Below, in pieces: positions 28,686 to 37,965 of a stretch of DNA of 64,000 nucleotides. Below the pieces are notes generated by a model that was given only the letters and a program-made list of their open reading frames with translations, ran no database searches and was not told where the DNA came from. Every line of letters begins with the position of its first letter. Position 1 is the stretch's first letter. The DNA is from Paracoccus halophilus. GTDB taxonomy: Bacteria; Pseudomonadota; Alphaproteobacteria; Rhodobacterales; Rhodobacteraceae. The stretch covers positions 62,001 through 126,000 of the forward strand of contig NZ_JRKN01000007.1 of assembly GCF_000763905.1 (NCBI RefSeq). The letters run 5' to 3'. Position numbers and translations under genes: made by a program.

Positions 28686-28897
28686 AGGGATAGTGGTTCC
28701 CGCGGCCCGGCGCTGTCATGCATGGGAAAAGTTGCGAATTGAGCACAGATCGCGGAAACCGCGTTTGTGACACACCTTGCCCGGCGGGATGGAGCCGCCT
28801 CGATTCCGGCCTGAGCAGGCGGTTTTTTCCGCGCCTTGCATTCTGCCACGGCCGCGACAGGCTTGCCGCGCTTCTTCGGGGCGGCTAAGCGCCGGTC

Positions 28898-30109
28898 ATG
28901 GAAGCGGTGGACATTGTCATTCTGGGCGCCGGCGCGGCGGGGTTGTTCTGTGCGGGATCGATCCTCGGCGAAGGCGGCGGGGCGGCCCGCGTTCTGGTTC
29001 TGGATCACGCCCGGGCGCCGGGCGAAAAGATCCGGATTTCGGGCGGCGGGCGGTGCAATTTCACCAACCTCGCGACCGAGCGGGATCGGTTCCTGTCGCG
29101 GAACCCGCGCTTCTGCGCCTCGGCGCTGGCGGGGTTCCGGGCGACCGATTTCGTCGCCATGGTCGATCGCGCGGGCATCGCCTGGCACGAAAAGACACTT
29201 GGCCAGCTGTTTTGCGACGGCAGCGCGCGGCAGATCATCGACATGTTGCTGCACCGCATGCGCGGGGCCGAGTTGCGGCTGGAAACGGCGGTGCAGGGGG
29301 TTTCGCGTCAGGGCGACCGCTTCATCGTCGCCACTTCGGCGGGGCCCATTTCGGCCCGGCATGTGGTGGTCGCGACGGGCGGCAAATCGATTCCGAAAAT
29401 GGGGGCGACCGGCATCGGTTACGAGATCGCCCGCAGCTTCGGCCTCGACCTGGTCGAGCCACGCGCCGGGCTCGTGCCGCTGACATTCGCGCAGCAGGAT
29501 CTGGACCTGTGCCGCCCGCTGGCCGGCCTGTCGGTCATCGCCGAGGTCAGCCATGGCGCGGGCAAGCGCCGCGCCAGCTTTCGCGACGGTCTGCTGTTCA
29601 CCCATCGCGGCCTCTCGGGTCCCGCCATCCTGCAGATCTCCAGCTATTGGCAACCGGGCGAGATGATCACCGCGGATCTGGTCCCCGGCGTCGATATCGC
29701 CGCGGCGCTGCGCGACCAGCGCGGGCAGGGCGGACGGATCTCGCCCGCGGTCGCATTGACCCGCTGGCTGCCCGCGCGACTGGCCGATGCGATTGCGGCA
29801 GTAACCGGATTGCAGGGCGCCCGGCTGGCCGATCAGGGCAACGCGGCGCTAGACCGGCTGGGCGCGCGGATCAATCGCTGGGCGTTGCGCCCGGTCGGTT
29901 CAGAGGGGTGGCGCACGGCCGAGGTAACGCTGGGCGGTCTGGATACGGCGATGCTGCATTCGCACAGCATGGAGGTCAGATCCGTGCCCGGGCTCTATTT
30001 CATAGGCGAGGTCGTGGATGTGACCGGCTGGCTCGGCGGCTATAATTTCCAATGGGCATGGGCCTCGGCCCATGCCGCGGCGCGCGCCATTGTCGCGCCG
30101 CCGGCCTAG
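28898..30109 (+). CDS. HI0933/YhiN-family FAD-dependent oxidoreductase
   Basis: 403 residues. The N-terminus VDIVILGAGAAGLFCAGSIL is the FAD-binding Rossmann motif; RISGGGRCNFTNL is the family-defining signature; ARHVVVATGGKSIPKMGATG is the second dinucleotide motif, and the end GEVVDVTGWLGGYNFQWAW is diagnostic for the HI0933-like (BaiN/YhiN) group. Members are soluble flavoproteins of mostly unknown substrate. It is divergent from the TonB receptor with a 290-base gap containing little but the promoter regions. Confidence 0.9.
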   Translation: MEAVDIVILGAGAAGLFCAGSILGEGGGAARVLVLDHARAPGEKIRISGGGRCNFTNLATERDRFLSRNPRFCASALAGFRATDFVAMVDRAGIAWHEKTLGQLFCDGSARQIIDMLLHRMRGAELRLETAVQGVSRQGDRFIVATSAGPISARHVVVATGGKSIPKMGATGIGYEIARSFGLDLVEPRAGLVPLTFAQQDLDLCRPLAGLSVIAEVSHGAGKRRASFRDGLLFTHRGLSGPAILQISSYWQPGEMITADLVPGVDIAAALRDQRGQGGRISPAVALTRWLPARLADAIAAVTGLQGARLADQGNAALDRLGARINRWALRPVGSEGWRTAEVTLGGLDTAMLHSHSMEVRSVPGLYFIGEVVDVTGWLGGYNFQWAWASAHAAARAIVAPPA

Positions 30110-30174
30110 GCGGTGTCATCAACTGAGCCAAATGCTTGCAGCGGCGAACTTGCGAGGTTCCTCGCTTGACGCCT

Positions 30175-30195
30175 GGGGCTGTAACCAGCAGCCCC
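30175..30195. terminator. Hairpin between convergent flavoprotein and MFS genes
   Basis: GGGGCTG (30175-30181) and CAGCCCC (30189-30195) form a 7-bp stem with a 7-base loop, followed on the plus strand by CGTTTC. It lies in the 158-base convergent gap. Weak T tract, so function is plausible only. Confidence 0.4.
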
Positions 30196-30267
30196 CGTTT
30201 CAACATCATCCCCCTGCGGGATGACCGCATTCATGACCACCAGAGCAACACGAGTCCATTGCAGCAT

Positions 30268-31491
30268 CTAGTCCTTCACCCCCTGTGGTGCGGGCTGCGG
30301 GGCGCGCAGCTTGTGCAGCGCCGCCATCAGCACAACGGGCAGAAGTGCCGCGATGACCAGAAGGTTCGCGCCCGCCCAGCCATAGCGCGTCACGATCACC
30401 CCCGGCAGAAAGGCTCCGATCATAGCGAAGACGCCGATCGCAAGGTCGTTGACAGCTTGAGCCGGCAGCGAATGCCCGGGCGCCACGCTTTTCGCGACAA
30501 GGTACGAGCCGCCGACATAGGTCATGTTCCAGCCCAGCCCCAGCGTGATCAGACAGACCTGAAGCACGGAAACTGACATCGGATTGAGAAAGGCGATGGC
30601 AGAGGTCGCCAGCAGAATGACACCGCCCGCAAGTGCGACGCTGAATGCCCCGACCTGCGCGATGATCCGCCCCATGACCAGAGACGGCAGGAACATCGCC
30701 AGAACATGCCACTGAATCGCAACAGAGATATCTTCGTAGAGACAGCCCAGTTGCTCCATCGTCAGCGACGAGGCGATCATCAACAGGTTCATCGCGCCAT
30801 AGCCGATGGCGGCAAAGCCCGCGCCGATCAGGATTCGCGGCTGACGGAGAAGCTCGGCAAGCTCGCGGCGTCCGAACCCGGCTGGTGCCCTGGCGAAAAC
30901 CGGCAGCCTGGTCGAAACCAGAAGGCAGAAGGTCACCGCGCCAAGGGCGAGGATGCTCAGATAGGCCGAGGCGAAAAGATCCGCCGAAAAGATCGCCTGC
31001 CGCGACAGCACGGGGCCGATGATCGCGGCGAATGTGCCGCCGAAGACCACCAGTGACATCGCCGAGGCGCTGCGCTCGGGGCGGGCGACCTCAAGCGCGG
31101 CGAAGCGATAGAAGTTCGCGTTCGCCAGCATCACCCCCAGGGCAAGATGGGCAAGGCACAACAGGATCGGGTCCGAGCGCAGGACCGCGAAATAGCCAAG
31201 AAGCCCGCCTATCATGCCGCAGGTGGCAGCCGCCAGAAAGACCGGCTTGCGACCATGGCGGCTCATCAGCCGTGCCGAAGGATATGTGGCCAGAAGCAGC
31301 GCCAGAAACTGCAGGCCATAGGGCACCGTTGCCATCGCCCCGGTCCAGCCGACATGGCCGGCCACAAGTGCCGAGGCGGTCACCGAAATCACCGCCGCAG
31401 AAATCCCCAGGCCATTGCAAAGCGCCAGCTTGACAACAGAGGCAAAGCTCTGCTGCCCGGGTGGGGTGGCTTCGGTGATTGCGTCAGGCAT
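30268..31491 (-). CDS. MFS transporter (probable exporter)
   Basis: 407 residues from ATG 31491, overlapping the stop of the upstream PLP-enzyme gene by eight bases. About twelve hydrophobic segments; the loop 2-3 MFS motif reads YPSARLMSRHGRKPVFLAAA. The two halves are separated by a hydrophilic stretch (STRLPVFARAPAGFGRRELAELL). It belongs to the drug/metabolite efflux-type MFS by general look. As the last gene of an operon with a serine-acetyltransferase-like and a cysteine-synthase-like enzyme, export (or uptake) of an amino-acid-like product is the best guess. Confidence 0.82.
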   Translation of the reverse strand: MPDAITEATPPGQQSFASVVKLALCNGLGISAAVISVTASALVAGHVGWTGAMATVPYGLQFLALLLATYPSARLMSRHGRKPVFLAAATCGMIGGLLGYFAVLRSDPILLCLAHLALGVMLANANFYRFAALEVARPERSASAMSLVVFGGTFAAIIGPVLSRQAIFSADLFASAYLSILALGAVTFCLLVSTRLPVFARAPAGFGRRELAELLRQPRILIGAGFAAIGYGAMNLLMIASSLTMEQLGCLYEDISVAIQWHVLAMFLPSLVMGRIIAQVGAFSVALAGGVILLATSAIAFLNPMSVSVLQVCLITLGLGWNMTYVGGSYLVAKSVAPGHSLPAQAVNDLAIGVFAMIGAFLPGVIVTRYGWAGANLLVIAALLPVVLMAALHKLRAPQPAPQGVKD

Positions 31492-32401
31492 GTGCCGGCT
31501 CCTTGCTGTCGATGGGCGCGGCGGGACAGCCGCAGGGCAGATAGGCCTCGCCACTGTCATAGGCGAGGGTCAGGATCAGGGCGTCGGGATGGGACGCGGC
31601 CAGCCGATCTGCGCAGGCATAGTTCGCGCCGCTGGTCATGCCGGGCAGAAAACCGATCTCGGTGGCCATGCTCGCCTGCCCGGCGCGGGCGCTTGCGCCG
31701 TCGATCTGGTGGATACCGTCGACCAGCGCCAGATCGAGGAACGGCGGGCGCACGCCGACCGCGAAGCCCTCAAGCGGATGGTCGCAGAAACTGTTCGTCG
31801 CCAGATCGCAGCCTTCGGGCATGACCAACTGGCACGAGACATTGTCGAACGCCCGTTTCAGGACGGTCGCAATTCCCTGAAAGCTCGCACCCGTCCCCGC
31901 GCCAAGCACGAGGATAAGGGGTTGGTCCTTCTGCAAAAGCGGGCGAATCTGGGCCGCGATCTCGGGGCCCGTCTCGACCAGATGCGCGGCCAGATTGGCC
32001 TGGTTCGAGAACTGATCGGTGAAGAAATACCGCTCGGGCTGTTCCTCGACCAGTTTCAGCACCACCTCTTTCGGGCTCATCCCGGCGCGCAGAAGGTCGT
32101 CATGGATGACACGCGCGCCATAGCGCTCGCACAACGCCCGCTTGATCCGCGAGAACGACAGCCCGATCACCAGATCGACGCCGATGCCATGCTGCGCTGC
32201 CTCGAAGGCCAGCCCGACCCCAAGGTTGCCGCCCGATTTTTCCAGGATGCGCCGAGGCCCGCCGGGGCTGAGATCCCCGTTCGCAATGGCCTGGCGGATA
32301 ATATGGCGCGAGGCGCGAGCCTTGTGGCTGGATCCCGGCTGCAGCGCCTCCATCTTGACGAGGATATTGCCCTTGCGGCGGAGCGGCGTTTCAACCTGCA
32401 T
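31484..32401 (-). CDS. Cysteine-synthase-like PLP enzyme (beta-replacing family)
   Basis: 305 residues from ATG 32401, overlapping the end of the acetyltransferase-like gene by 11 bases. It has the fold-type II layout of CysK/CysM. The PLP lysine is Lys27 in QPGSSHKARA. The substrate (asparagine) loop at about 56-61 reads SGGNLG instead of the canonical TSGNTG. The phosphate loop is GAGTGASFQG, and the C-terminal Ser region is AYDSGEAYLPCG with a vicinal Cys-Gly-Cys after it. The altered loop suggests a product other than plain cysteine, perhaps a beta-substituted alanine made from an O-acetylserine-like donor. This is inference; diaminopropionate or cysteine synthesis cannot be told apart here. 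Confidence 0.75.
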   Translation of the reverse strand: MQVETPLRRKGNILVKMEALQPGSSHKARASRHIIRQAIANGDLSPGGPRRILEKSGGNLGVGLAFEAAQHGIGVDLVIGLSFSRIKRALCERYGARVIHDDLLRAGMSPKEVVLKLVEEQPERYFFTDQFSNQANLAAHLVETGPEIAAQIRPLLQKDQPLILVLGAGTGASFQGIATVLKRAFDNVSCQLVMPEGCDLATNSFCDHPLEGFAVGVRPPFLDLALVDGIHQIDGASARAGQASMATEIGFLPGMTSGANYACADRLAASHPDALILTLAYDSGEAYLPCGCPAAPIDSKEPAHA

Positions 32402-33068
32402 GGCGTGTCTCCTCGACAAAGCCGGAGATGGCAGATTCGGCAGGATGCACCGCCCTGACCCGCGCACCGGCGGGCGTGTCGCAGGTGACGACAGCATGGG
32501 GACCGATAAAGGCATCGTCGCCGACATGCACATTCCCCAGGATCCGCGCGAATGAGCCGATCTGGACCCGGTCCCCGATTGTTGGATGCCGCTTGATGTC
32601 CGGATTGCCCGAAATCCCGCGCGCCCCCAGCAATACGCCGTTCAGCACATAGCAATCGCTGCCGATCTCGCAGGTCGCCCCGATCACCGTATTGGTGCCA
32701 TGATCGACGACGAAGCGGGGGCCAAGCCTTGCTCCGGGATGAATCTCGACCCCGGTCAGCGCCCGGCTGTAATGACCGATCGACATGGCCTGCCTCCGCA
32801 TCTCGATAGAGCTCTGATGCCAGTGCCAATAGGCCAGCCGGTAGCAGAGTGTCGCGACATACGGGGAGTGCTGCACAAGCGCGAAACGCGGCTCTCCCAT
32901 CAGCGCGGGATCACGCCCGACATAGGCAAGAAGGTCCTCGGCTGCGGCCGCGATGACCTTGTCATAGCCTTTGCTCGGAAAATCCCGCTGCTGAACCCCG
33001 GCGGTCGCGGCCCGATCGAGGGGGAAGAGCTCTCCGACGAACTCGTGAATGCGGTCCTCAAGAAGCAT
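32391..33068 (-). CDS. Serine O-acetyltransferase-like protein (CysE-type left-handed beta helix)
   Basis: 225 residues. The N-terminal helical region is followed by hexapeptide repeats: TGVEIHPGARLGPRFVVDHG, NTVIGATCEIGSDCYVLNGV, DRVQIGSFARILGNVHVG. The DHG and VIGATCEIG segments match the catalytic and acetyl-CoA region of CysE (DHxxGxVIGET). The C-terminal tail differs from housekeeping CysE. Together with the overlapping cysteine-synthase-like gene it should make an O-acetylated amino acid and use it directly. The start is the ATG at 33068, 119-134 bases from the divergent MocR regulator gene, which probably controls this operon. Confidence 0.82.
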   Translation of the reverse strand: MLLEDRIHEFVGELFPLDRAATAGVQQRDFPSKGYDKVIAAAAEDLLAYVGRDPALMGEPRFALVQHSPYVATLCYRLAYWHWHQSSIEMRRQAMSIGHYSRALTGVEIHPGARLGPRFVVDHGTNTVIGATCEIGSDCYVLNGVLLGARGISGNPDIKRHPTIGDRVQIGSFARILGNVHVGDDAFIGPHAVVTCDTPAGARVRAVHPAESAISGFVEETRHAG

Positions 33069-33151
33069 GAAGTTTCCTAACTTTTACAAAAATGACAGAA
33101 AAAAGATCGTTCAAGCGGCTTTTCGGGGACATTTAGTCTTTCGAAAATTGT

Positions 33152-33183
33152 CTGGGTCAACCAGTATATTGTCGTCAAGACGA
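33152..33183. promoter_or_regulatory. Dyad elements in the divergent MocR/acetyltransferase promoter
   Basis: Two short inverted repeats lie in the AT-rich 134-base divergent gap: CTGG-GTCAA-CCAG (33152-33164) and TCGTC-AA-GACGA (33172-33183), the second just upstream of the MocR start. They are candidate operator half-sites for the adjacent regulator. Confidence 0.35.
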
Positions 33184-33202
33184 TTCATTGGCGGAAGATT
33201 GC

Positions 33203-34522
33203 ATGTGGTCGCCAATCCTCGAAACGGGAATCCCGAAGCCGGCCGCCATCGTCCGGGCCTTGCGCCGTGCCATAGAGAACGGTGATCTTCTGGCCGGCGC
33301 GCGCCTGCCGCCGCATCGCGAGCTTGCGCATGCACTGGGCGTGAACCTGTCGACCGTCACCCGTGCGATGAACGATGCGCGACGGGAAGGCCTTGTGGCG
33401 GCCGAGGTCGGGCGCGGCACGTTCGTGATGCCGACAAGCGATGCCGCGACGATCTTTGCCCAGACGATCAGCCGACAGGAACTGACCGATCTGTCCTCGA
33501 TCTCGCCCCCGCCACTTGGCGAGGAACTGATCCGGGGGGTCATGCGCGATGTCGTGGCCGATGAGCCTGACATCATCGGCTATCCCCGGATGCATCACCT
33601 GAGCGCCGGTTTCGATGCGGTCGTCGACTGGTTTCGCTGGCGCAACATGACGGTGTCCCGCGATCAGGTTGCCCTGACCGCCGGGGCGCAGGCCGCCCTT
33701 CACGCCGTGCTCTCTTGCGCGATGCAACCCGGCGAAAAGCTGCTGGTCGAGGAGTTCACCTTTCCGGGCGTGAAATCCATCGCAAAGGTGCTTGGCCTCA
33801 GGCTGCATGGCGTCGCCTGCGACGCCCAAGGGCTTCTGCCCGAGGCGCTGGAGCAGGCAATCGGCGCGACCCAGGCCAGGGCCATCGTCGCGGTTCCGAA
33901 CATGCAGAACCCGACCGGATCGACGATGCTCTCGGCGCGCCGCCAGGAGATTGCCCGTGTGCTTGACCGCCATCGCCTTTTGCTGATCGAGGACGATGTC
34001 TATGGCAGCCTTGCCGACATGCCGCCGCTGGCCGCCGAGGTCACGGGCGATCATGTCGTCCTGAGCAGCCTCTCGAAGACCGTCGCGCCCGCCCTTCGCT
34101 TCGGGTTCATCGCGGGATCGCATCCGGTCGTTCAGCAGCTGCGCGAGGATGTCAGTCTTTCAAATTGGCCGATTGCCATGGTGAGCCTTCTGACAGCAAG
34201 CAGGCTGATCCTCTCGGGTGAGGCGATGCGGCTTGCCAGGAAGCAGAATGCGGTGCTGCAAGAACGCTGGCAAATCGCGCGGTCGGTTTTTCCGATGAAG
34301 CAAAGGCCCGCGACGCATATCTGGCTGAAGGTCGCGAATGCCAGGGATTTTGTCGAGACCGCCCGGTCGAGCGGAGTGCTGGTCATCCCAGGCCCCTATT
34401 TCGCTACATCGCCGCATCGGTCCGAATTCATCCGCGCCTCGCTTTGCGGCGTGACCGAACCCACCGCACTGCGTGAAGGGCTGGCGGTTCTGTCCCGATT
34501 GGGCGCGCAGATTGCGGTGTAG
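33203..34522 (+). CDS. MocR-family (GntR/aminotransferase) transcriptional regulator
   Basis: 439 residues from ATG 33203 (GGAAG upstream; a TTG at 33188 is also in frame). The N-terminal winged helix-turn-helix of GntR type (LPPHRELAHALGVNLSTVTRAM, then GLVAAEVGRGTFV) is joined to a fold-type I aminotransferase-like domain with PNMQNPTGS, LIEDDVYGSL and the PLP-lysine motif SSLSKTVAPALRFGF. MocR proteins sense PLP-bound amino acids or related compounds and often control a divergent neighbour. Here the neighbour is the acetyltransferase / PLP enzyme / MFS operon, so the effector may be its substrate or product. Confidence 0.92.
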   Translation: MWSPILETGIPKPAAIVRALRRAIENGDLLAGARLPPHRELAHALGVNLSTVTRAMNDARREGLVAAEVGRGTFVMPTSDAATIFAQTISRQELTDLSSISPPPLGEELIRGVMRDVVADEPDIIGYPRMHHLSAGFDAVVDWFRWRNMTVSRDQVALTAGAQAALHAVLSCAMQPGEKLLVEEFTFPGVKSIAKVLGLRLHGVACDAQGLLPEALEQAIGATQARAIVAVPNMQNPTGSTMLSARRQEIARVLDRHRLLLIEDDVYGSLADMPPLAAEVTGDHVVLSSLSKTVAPALRFGFIAGSHPVVQQLREDVSLSNWPIAMVSLLTASRLILSGEAMRLARKQNAVLQERWQIARSVFPMKQRPATHIWLKVANARDFVETARSSGVLVIPGPYFATSPHRSEFIRASLCGVTEPTALREGLAVLSRLGAQIAV

Positions 34523-34704
34523 GTTCGGGAAGCTGCCGGGGCAGAGTTTGGGCAGTACGATGCGGGCATGGCCGCTGTCAGAGCGAGAAGCTATGCCGCT
34601 TGGGTTAATTGTCCCAACCTGACTTAACCCTCAAACGACCTGTCCGCAGCCGTTTTCCGGGGGTGACCGTAGATAACCCGTCCTTGGCGTTGCGGAACAA
34701 TGGT

Positions 34705-35685
34705 TCACGTTTTCCGAATATGGGTACGGGTTCGATCGAGACGTGTTAGAGTAAGGCGACATGTGATATCTCCTCCAGCGCACCAGCATTCCAGTTGCAT
34801 TTTCTGTTTGATCTGGACACGCCTTGCCGCAGCCTGATGCGCCCTTCGCCAAAGTGGCCATGCGATGATTTGAGCTGGCTGGATCTGCCGCTGTGCCATA
34901 CGGTCGGCGATCCGGCCATGCCACGAGCGTGTTTCGTTGTGACCGAGACCGAGTTCGTTTTCTGCGCTCTCGAAACTCTGTCCTCGACCGCCCGTCGATG
35001 CCCTTCAACCTGCGCCAGGGTTTCCATGGACGTGCCCTGCGGAGATCAGCCGGAAAAGAAAGCGAGCCCACCATCGGCAATGTGGCGGCGGATCAGCAAG
35101 CCCCGTGTCCAGAGGCCCGTGAAATGCGCGCCAAGATCACAGGCATCGAGATCTGCCAGCTCCGGACAGACCCAGTCATGGAGCCGCTCTCCCGTCGTGC
35201 CGAGGCCAGCCGACAGGCGACGCCAGGTCGCGGCGGGCAGGCCTTCGGCGATTTCCTTTGCTGTTCCTGCGACAGCGAATGGTTTCCCCAGGGAGTTGAA
35301 GGCATGCTTGGCACTGAGACCGGGAACATATCCCTTTCCGGCACGATGCAGGGCCATTCCGATGTCCCCGGCACCATGAACACGATCGGCAGCCACCCAG
35401 GCGGACGGAATACCCTCTGCCAGCGCCCGCCCGATCATGGTGCGGGCAATCGCGGGCCTGGTTGCAAAGCCGACCTTCTGCGGCACATGGGTCTTGCGGC
35501 GCCGTTCGGGATCATCCGCCCGGACCTTCGGCAGATAGAGGGCCCGGCCGATGACGACATGGCCATGGCGTGAGACATGGGAAGCGAAGACCCCGATCCG
35601 GCAATTGGTGATCCTACCCGCCGAACCGGTGTACTGTCGTACCACACCACAGCAGGCATGGCCCTGTTTCAGAAAGCCGTTCGCC
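34705..35685 (-). pseudogene. Decayed IS701-family transposase
   Basis: Read on the minus strand, 35685-35046 gives GFLKQG...VVRQYTGSAGRITNC, IGVFASHVSRHGHVVIGRAL and TGLWTRGLLIRRHIADGGLAFF, characteristic of IS701-type DDE transposases. The reading then hits a stop and resumes in other frames: METLAQVEGHRRAVEDRVS (34746-35027) and AQRQIQPAQIIAWPLWRRAH (34705-34899), which are the expected C-terminal segments. The N-terminal third is missing; the frame breaks at its junction with an IS1182 fragment near 35690. No terminal inverted repeats were found. Non-functional. Confidence 0.8.
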
Positions 35686-35696
35686 GGGCAAATGAT

Positions 35697-36363
35697 TCAC
35701 TGGATTCTTTGCTTAACCGGTTCACCATCAATCACCAGCACCGCATCAGGATCCGCCAGCGCTTCCAGCGCATAGTCGCGGAAGATGTCATGCAAGACAT
35801 CGGCATCGTTCCTATCCGACTTGTCGATCACAGCAATGAAGGGAATGATGCCACGCTTCTCGACCAGCCATCCGAGATTCTCGGCGTTACCGTAGGTGGT
35901 GTCCGCAGCCAGCCAGTCCGGACGGATCTCGAACCGCTTTTCCCTCCTTTCCCGCATTGTGCGCGAAGCGCCGACTTCGGCCCAGCGGATCGCCCGCGTC
36001 GCCTCGACATCCATGAAGACCGAACTCTTGGCGTCGATCAGGTAATTGGTGGTATAGGCAAAATGTGGGCGGCTCTCTTCGGCTCGGGTCCACTGTGCGG
36101 CCGGATAAGATCTGGCCACGAACTTCGGCTGGACCGGAGATGCAGCCCCGAACGCCGATCACCAGCATCCGGATGATGAGTTCGAGACCGATGGAGGGGC
36201 GGCCAAGATGAATGAAAAAGGGCCGCAGCACGTCCCGCAGGCCCTCACCGTCCAGGAATAGATCGATCTGGTCAGGCCGCCGACGGAGGGTGAGCTCTTG
36301 CTGTCTTTCTTCGGGCGCAATGCGGCCGAATATGGCATGAGTGCGGCAGGGTTGCTGGTCCAT
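35697..36363 (-). pseudogene. Decayed IS1182-family transposase fragment
   Basis: On the minus strand, 36363-36200 encodes the N-terminal FFIHLGRPSIGLELIIRMLV typical of IS1182 transposases. After a frameshift and an internal deletion, 36119-35697 encodes FAYTTNYLIDAKSSVFMDVE, ATRAIRWAEVGASRTM, DWLAADTTYGNAENLGWLVE. The C-terminal half is absent. It abuts the IS701 remnant, so one element probably inserted into or recombined with the other before both decayed. Confidence 0.8.
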
Positions 36364-37413
36364 GGACTGTCAGCGGGCCAACAGGACGGGGCAAGCCCGG
36401 GCGGGGCTTCGATCCGGCTTGCGGATCAGGACCTGGGCGCGCTTTCGTATCTGCTTCGGCAGACACCCGAAGCGTTGCAAGCCTTGACGCTTACGCACGC
36501 ATTTCCGTCGCTGGCTCAAATGGATACCGGCGAAGATGTGACGGATGGCCGGCCGCGGATCAACTGATGTCCGTTGTATCTGCTGGAGGACGGGGCAGGG
36601 GGCGGAGATCATCATCTACGACTGGATTGGGCTCTGGCGCCGATCACCATGTGTCGCTCGTACGACCGCCCGCTGAACGAACGCTGCCAATGCTGCTATC
36701 GCTTCTATACGCAGGGTTTTCGCGCTATGGGGACAACTTGCGCTGATCTGTCCGCACTGTCTGGTGCCGCTGGGTGCGGCGCACGGCTTTGATTTCGTGA
36801 GCAATCATCATGTTCTTGACTGGAAACGAAACAAGGTGTTGCCGTGTTTCTGGCGACGGCTGAACCGCTACGGACGCGCTTTTCTCATGGCACATAAAAG
36901 CGCCCGCGCCAGAGCAAGACGCAACGCCTGTGCCAGGAACTCCGAGCGATCCTCGACATAGTGCTCCGTGCGAAACCCCCAAGCAGGATACGGCCCGTCG
37001 ATCTGCTCCGCAACGCCCATTTCCCGGCACCGGTAAAGCTGCGCGAGGCCGAGCGACAGTGCGGTACTGGAGGACTGCTTTGAGGAACTGAGATTCGGTC
37101 CGGCTGCCGCGGCACGCAAGGGCAGAATTCGGTCGAGGCTTACGACGACATGCAGTTCCATCTGCTCAGCATGACCAGACTAACAGTATTTCAATAGTCG
37201 CAGCAGGCGGCGAACCTATGGGAACGCGCCCAGGAATTGCTGCACGGCGAATCTCATGATTGGTCTCTCATTAAAGCGATGGAATCCGTGATAATCGGAA
37301 TTATGTAACAACTTGACTTGCCCATGAAAGCCGGCATGCCGACAATTGCACCGCAAGCCAGCCTCGCATAGTTATTCGGTCATGTCAGACAATATCCAGG
37401 GAAAGGAATAGCC
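36364..37413. other. 1.05-kb stretch without a recognisable gene
   Basis: Short frames occur on both strands (for example 36298-36567 plus, 36868-37161 minus, the latter with AEQIDGPYPAWGFRTEHYVE), but none has a good ribosome binding site or a family resemblance I can name. Composition is patchy and less GC-rich near 37160-37380. Taken with the adjoining transposase remains it looks like old mobile-element debris. The last 50 bases hold the start region of the thioredoxin-like gene. Confidence 0.5.
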
Positions 37414-37965
37414 ATGGCCGTTCGTCCGCCGGTTTGCGAGTTTGGTGCCGCGGCGCCCGATTTCAGGCTGCCCGATCCCGATGGCCGCATGTACAGCCTT
37501 GACGATATCGCCGGGCCGCGCGGTACGCTGGTCATGTTCATCTGCAATCACTGTCCCTATGTTCAGGCGGTGATCGACCGCATCCAGCGCGACGCGGCCG
37601 ATCTGCAAAAGCTGGGAATCGGCGTCGTCGCGATCTCGGCCAATGATGTCGCGGAATATCCGCAGGACGCCCCCGCGCAGATGAAGGCCGAGGCAGCAAG
37701 GCACGGGTTCAGCTTTCCCTATCTCTATGACGAAAGCCAGCAGGTCGCGCGCGCCTATGGCGCCGAATGCACGCCGGATTTCTTTGGCTACAATGCCGAT
37801 CGGGAATTGCAATATCGCGGCCGTCTGGACGCCTCGGGCCGCAGCCCCGGCGCCCCGGATGCGCGGCGCGAACTTTATGAGGCGATGGTGCAGATCGCCG
37901 AAACCGGGCAGGGTCCGCGTGAACAGGTTCCCTCGATGGGCTGTTCGATCAAATGGAAGGCCTGA
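37414..37965 (+). CDS. Thioredoxin-fold protein (AhpC/TSA-like redoxin)
   Basis: 183 residues with AAAGGAATAGCC before the ATG. The N-terminus (FGAAAPDFRLPDPDGRMYSL) is peroxiredoxin/redoxin-like; the active site is FICNHCPYVQAVI, a CxxC motif (CNHC) found in a thioredoxin subfamily annotated as redoxin proteins. The cis-Pro region is GAECTPDFFGYN. No signal peptide, so cytoplasmic. The gph-like gene starts directly at its stop. Likely a thiol reductase or peroxidase; substrate unknown. Confidence 0.82.
   Translation: MAVRPPVCEFGAAAPDFRLPDPDGRMYSLDDIAGPRGTLVMFICNHCPYVQAVIDRIQRDAADLQKLGIGVVAISANDVAEYPQDAPAQMKAEAARHGFSFPYLYDESQQVARAYGAECTPDFFGYNADRELQYRGRLDASGRSPGAPDARRELYEAMVQIAETGQGPREQVPSMGCSIKWKA

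Noticed and set aside
34725-34745. GGTTCGATCGAG, a T-loop-like string considered as part of a tRNA
   Set aside because: No acceptor, D or anticodon stem could be fitted around it; it lies in transposon debris.
36298-36567. 89-codon plus-strand frame as a gene
   Set aside because: No ribosome binding site or family resemblance, and it overlaps the IS1182 remnant on the opposite strand.
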